In this document: piece after piece, positions 6,748 through 8,136 of the stretch
Position numbering within the stretch: position 1 is the first letter of the stretch
How the letters are laid out: each line of letters starts with the position of its first letter
Source of the DNA: Lysobacterales bacterium
GTDB lineage: Bacteria > Pseudomonadota > Gammaproteobacteria > Xanthomonadales > SZUA-36
Assembly: GCA_013213875.1 (NCBI GenBank)
Contig: JABSSV010000159.1
Location: 1 to 8,136, forward strand
DNA length: 8,136 nt
Direction: 5' to 3'
Notes under the pieces: generated by a model
The model's input: the letters and a program-made list of their open reading frames with translations, nothing else
The model's database searches: none
What the model was told of the DNA's origin: nothing
Program-made: the position numbers and the translations under genes

Positions 6748-8136
6748 ATGCCTAAACTTCATCCTTTTCGCTCTATCACCGCGGCTGCAGCCATTGGGCT
6801 TTTGCTGCTGCATGCTCCCATCACCGCTTCGGCTGCCGAGCGAGACGACGGCACTGGCACGGAACATGATGACCACGGTACACCACCGGCCATCATTCCC
6901 GGCACGGCGGGTCGCCTGTGCGAGAGCGGCATCGCCAGCGGCTTCCCCTGCCGCAACGTGGAACTGCTCTCGCGCGTGCCCCTGGAAGACCTGGGCGGTA
7001 CCTTCGGCAACGATGTCTGGGGTTGGTCGCTGAGCGAGGCCAGCCGTGCTGCGCTGGGCTGCCCCGAGCCCCGCGAGGCCCGTTTCGCACTCATGGGTCT
7101 GAGTAATGGGGTGGCATTCGTGGACGTTACCGTGCCGGAACAGGCCCGGGTGCGTGGTTTCCTCCCCACGGTCGGCGACAGTTCCACCTGGCGGGACATC
7201 AAGGTCTACCGCGATCATGCCTACATCGTGGCCGACAACAATCCGGAGCATGCGCTGCAGGTTTTTGATCTGGCTCAGCTGCTGGAACCCTGGGAAGGGG
7301 CACAACCACAGCAGTTTGAAGCCAGCTACCGCTACACGGAGTTCGGCTCCGCTCATAACATCGCGATTAACGAAGACAGCGGTTTTGCCTTCGTGGTGGG
7401 TTCCGATACCTGCGCCGGTGGTCTGCATATGCTGGACCTTACCGAACCCGCCGTGCCGGCATTTGCCGGCTGCTTCGACGGTGACGGCTATACCCACGAT
7501 GTCCATTGCGTAACCTACAGCGGACCCCAGGAGGCATTTTCCGGGCGCGAGCTGTGCTTCGCCAGCAACGAGGATTCGCTCACCATCACCGATGTCAGCA
7601 ACAAGCAGGCACCTGTGCTGATCAGCAAGCTGGACTATCCCAACGTGGCCTATACGCACCAGGGTTGGCTCAGTGATGATCATCGCTGGTTTGTACTGGG
7701 TGACGAATTGGATGAACTGAACACGGGCGCCAACGCGCGCACGCTGGTTTTTGATGTTAGCAATCCCGGCGAGCCAGCCTTTGCCGGCGCCCATGCGGGC
7801 GCCAGCAATACTATCGATCACAATCTCTACCTGCGCGGCAATTACGTCTTCCAGGCCAACTACACGGCCGGCTTACGCATCCTTTTGGCTGAGGATTTTG
7901 GCACCGCGCGCTTCCGTGAGGTGGGTTACTTTGATACGGCACCGGAATCGGAGGAACGTCAGTTTCGTGGCGCCTGGAGCGTCTACCCTTTCTTCGACAA
8001 CGGCACCATTCTGGTCAGTGATATGCAAGCGGGACTGTTCGTTTTGCGCGCCGAGCTGGCAGCGGCAGAAAACGCGCCCATTAATGGACGCCTTAGCGGC
8101 GCCTACGCCTCGCCCATGCTGCCGGACCAGGGTATG
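6748..8136 (+). CDS. Choice-of-anchor B family protein (LVIVD-repeat, exported), 3' end missing
   Basis: The frame is open from ATG 6748 to the right edge (463 codons, no stop), so the C terminus is missing. A Sec signal peptide is evident: K3/R8, a hydrophobic core over about 10-23, and a cut near TASA/A (29-30). The mature part shows the landmarks of the choice-of-anchor B family. These include C58 and C68 with an intervening gap, NDVWGW (88-93), LSNGVAFVDVT (118-128), WRDIKVY (148-154), HALQVFDL (168-175), DGYTHDVHC (246-254), YTHQGW, DELDE, DHNLYLRG and NYTAGLRIL. Repeated VFDL/MLDL/ITDV strands suggest a beta-propeller of LVIVD type. Seven cysteines (58, 68, 105, 222, 242, 254, 270) suit disulfides in an exported protein. 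The biochemical role of the family is unknown. Members usually end in varied C-terminal sorting signals, which would lie beyond the window. The start is fixed by an in-frame TAG at 6736 just upstream. No Shine-Dalgarno is visible. Confidence 0.88.
   Translation, partial: MPKLHPFRSITAAAAIGLLLLHAPITASAAERDDGTGTEHDDHGTPPAIIPGTAGRLCESGIASGFPCRNVELLSRVPLEDLGGTFGNDVWGWSLSEASRAALGCPEPREARFALMGLSNGVAFVDVTVPEQARVRGFLPTVGDSSTWRDIKVYRDHAYIVADNNPEHALQVFDLAQLLEPWEGAQPQQFEASYRYTEFGSAHNIAINEDSGFAFVVGSDTCAGGLHMLDLTEPAVPAFAGCFDGDGYTHDVHCVTYSGPQEAFSGRELCFASNEDSLTITDVSNKQAPVLISKLDYPNVAYTHQGWLSDDHRWFVLGDELDELNTGANARTLVFDVSNPGEPAFAGAHAGASNTIDHNLYLRGNYVFQANYTAGLRILLAEDFGTARFREVGYFDTAPESEERQFRGAWSVYPFFDNGTILVSDMQAGLFVLRAELAAAENAPINGRLSGAYASPMLPDQGM

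Noticed and set aside
6742..7821. A 359-codon open frame on the minus strand
   Set aside because: It lies wholly antisense to the choice-of-anchor B gene, whose plus-strand frame has a signal peptide and many family motifs. The minus-strand translation has no recognisable domain; long antisense frames are common in GC-rich genes.
1..8136. CRISPR arrays, tRNA or rRNA genes, insertion sequences, attachment sites
   Set aside because: No regularly spaced repeats, cloverleaf-like arms, terminal inverted repeats flanking a transposase, or integrase/transposase motifs were seen on either strand.

Overview
The window looks like chromosomal DNA of a moderately GC-rich Gram-negative bacterium, most likely a gammaproteobacterium of a marine or aquatic type. 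This is inferred from the protein families and the base composition; no rRNA or other marker gene is present. Five protein genes fill almost all of it: four complete and one cut by the right edge. I see no RNA gene, insertion sequence, CRISPR array, integrase or phage gene.

Layout. Positions 1-186 hold no gene I can support. A plus-strand pair follows: an FAD-dependent amine-oxidase-like oxidoreductase (187-1581), overlapped by a few bases by an alpha/beta hydrolase (1574-2446, probable TTG start). They are probably co-transcribed and may act on the same unknown lipid-like or amine substrate. The oxidoreductase is clearly AT-richer than everything downstream. The hydrolase converges on an exported S9-family (prolyl oligopeptidase/DPP-IV-like) serine peptidase on the minus strand (2479-4557). 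A perfect GC-rich hairpin sits inside the last codons of the hydrolase, between the converging genes. Upstream of the peptidase on the same strand, 127 bases away, is a Kef-type (CPA2) cation:proton antiporter with a C-terminal RCK/TrkA-N domain (4685-6589).

The antiporter is divergent from an exported choice-of-anchor B (LVIVD-repeat) protein (6748 to beyond 8136). The 158-base divergent spacer has a good sigma70-like promoter for the rightward gene, placed so that the mRNA would begin at or next to the ATG, and a -10-like box for the antiporter.

Functionally, three products are exported or in the membrane: peptide scavenging at the periplasm, K+/H+ exchange under redox or NAD(H) gating, and a surface or periplasmic beta-propeller-like protein of unknown role. 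The oxidoreductase/hydrolase pair is cytoplasmic, with unknown substrate. I found no clear evidence of a new multi-gene system. The items most worth checking are the compositionally distinct oxidoreductase overlapped by a hydrolase, the predicted leaderless gene at 6748, and the hairpin between the convergent genes.
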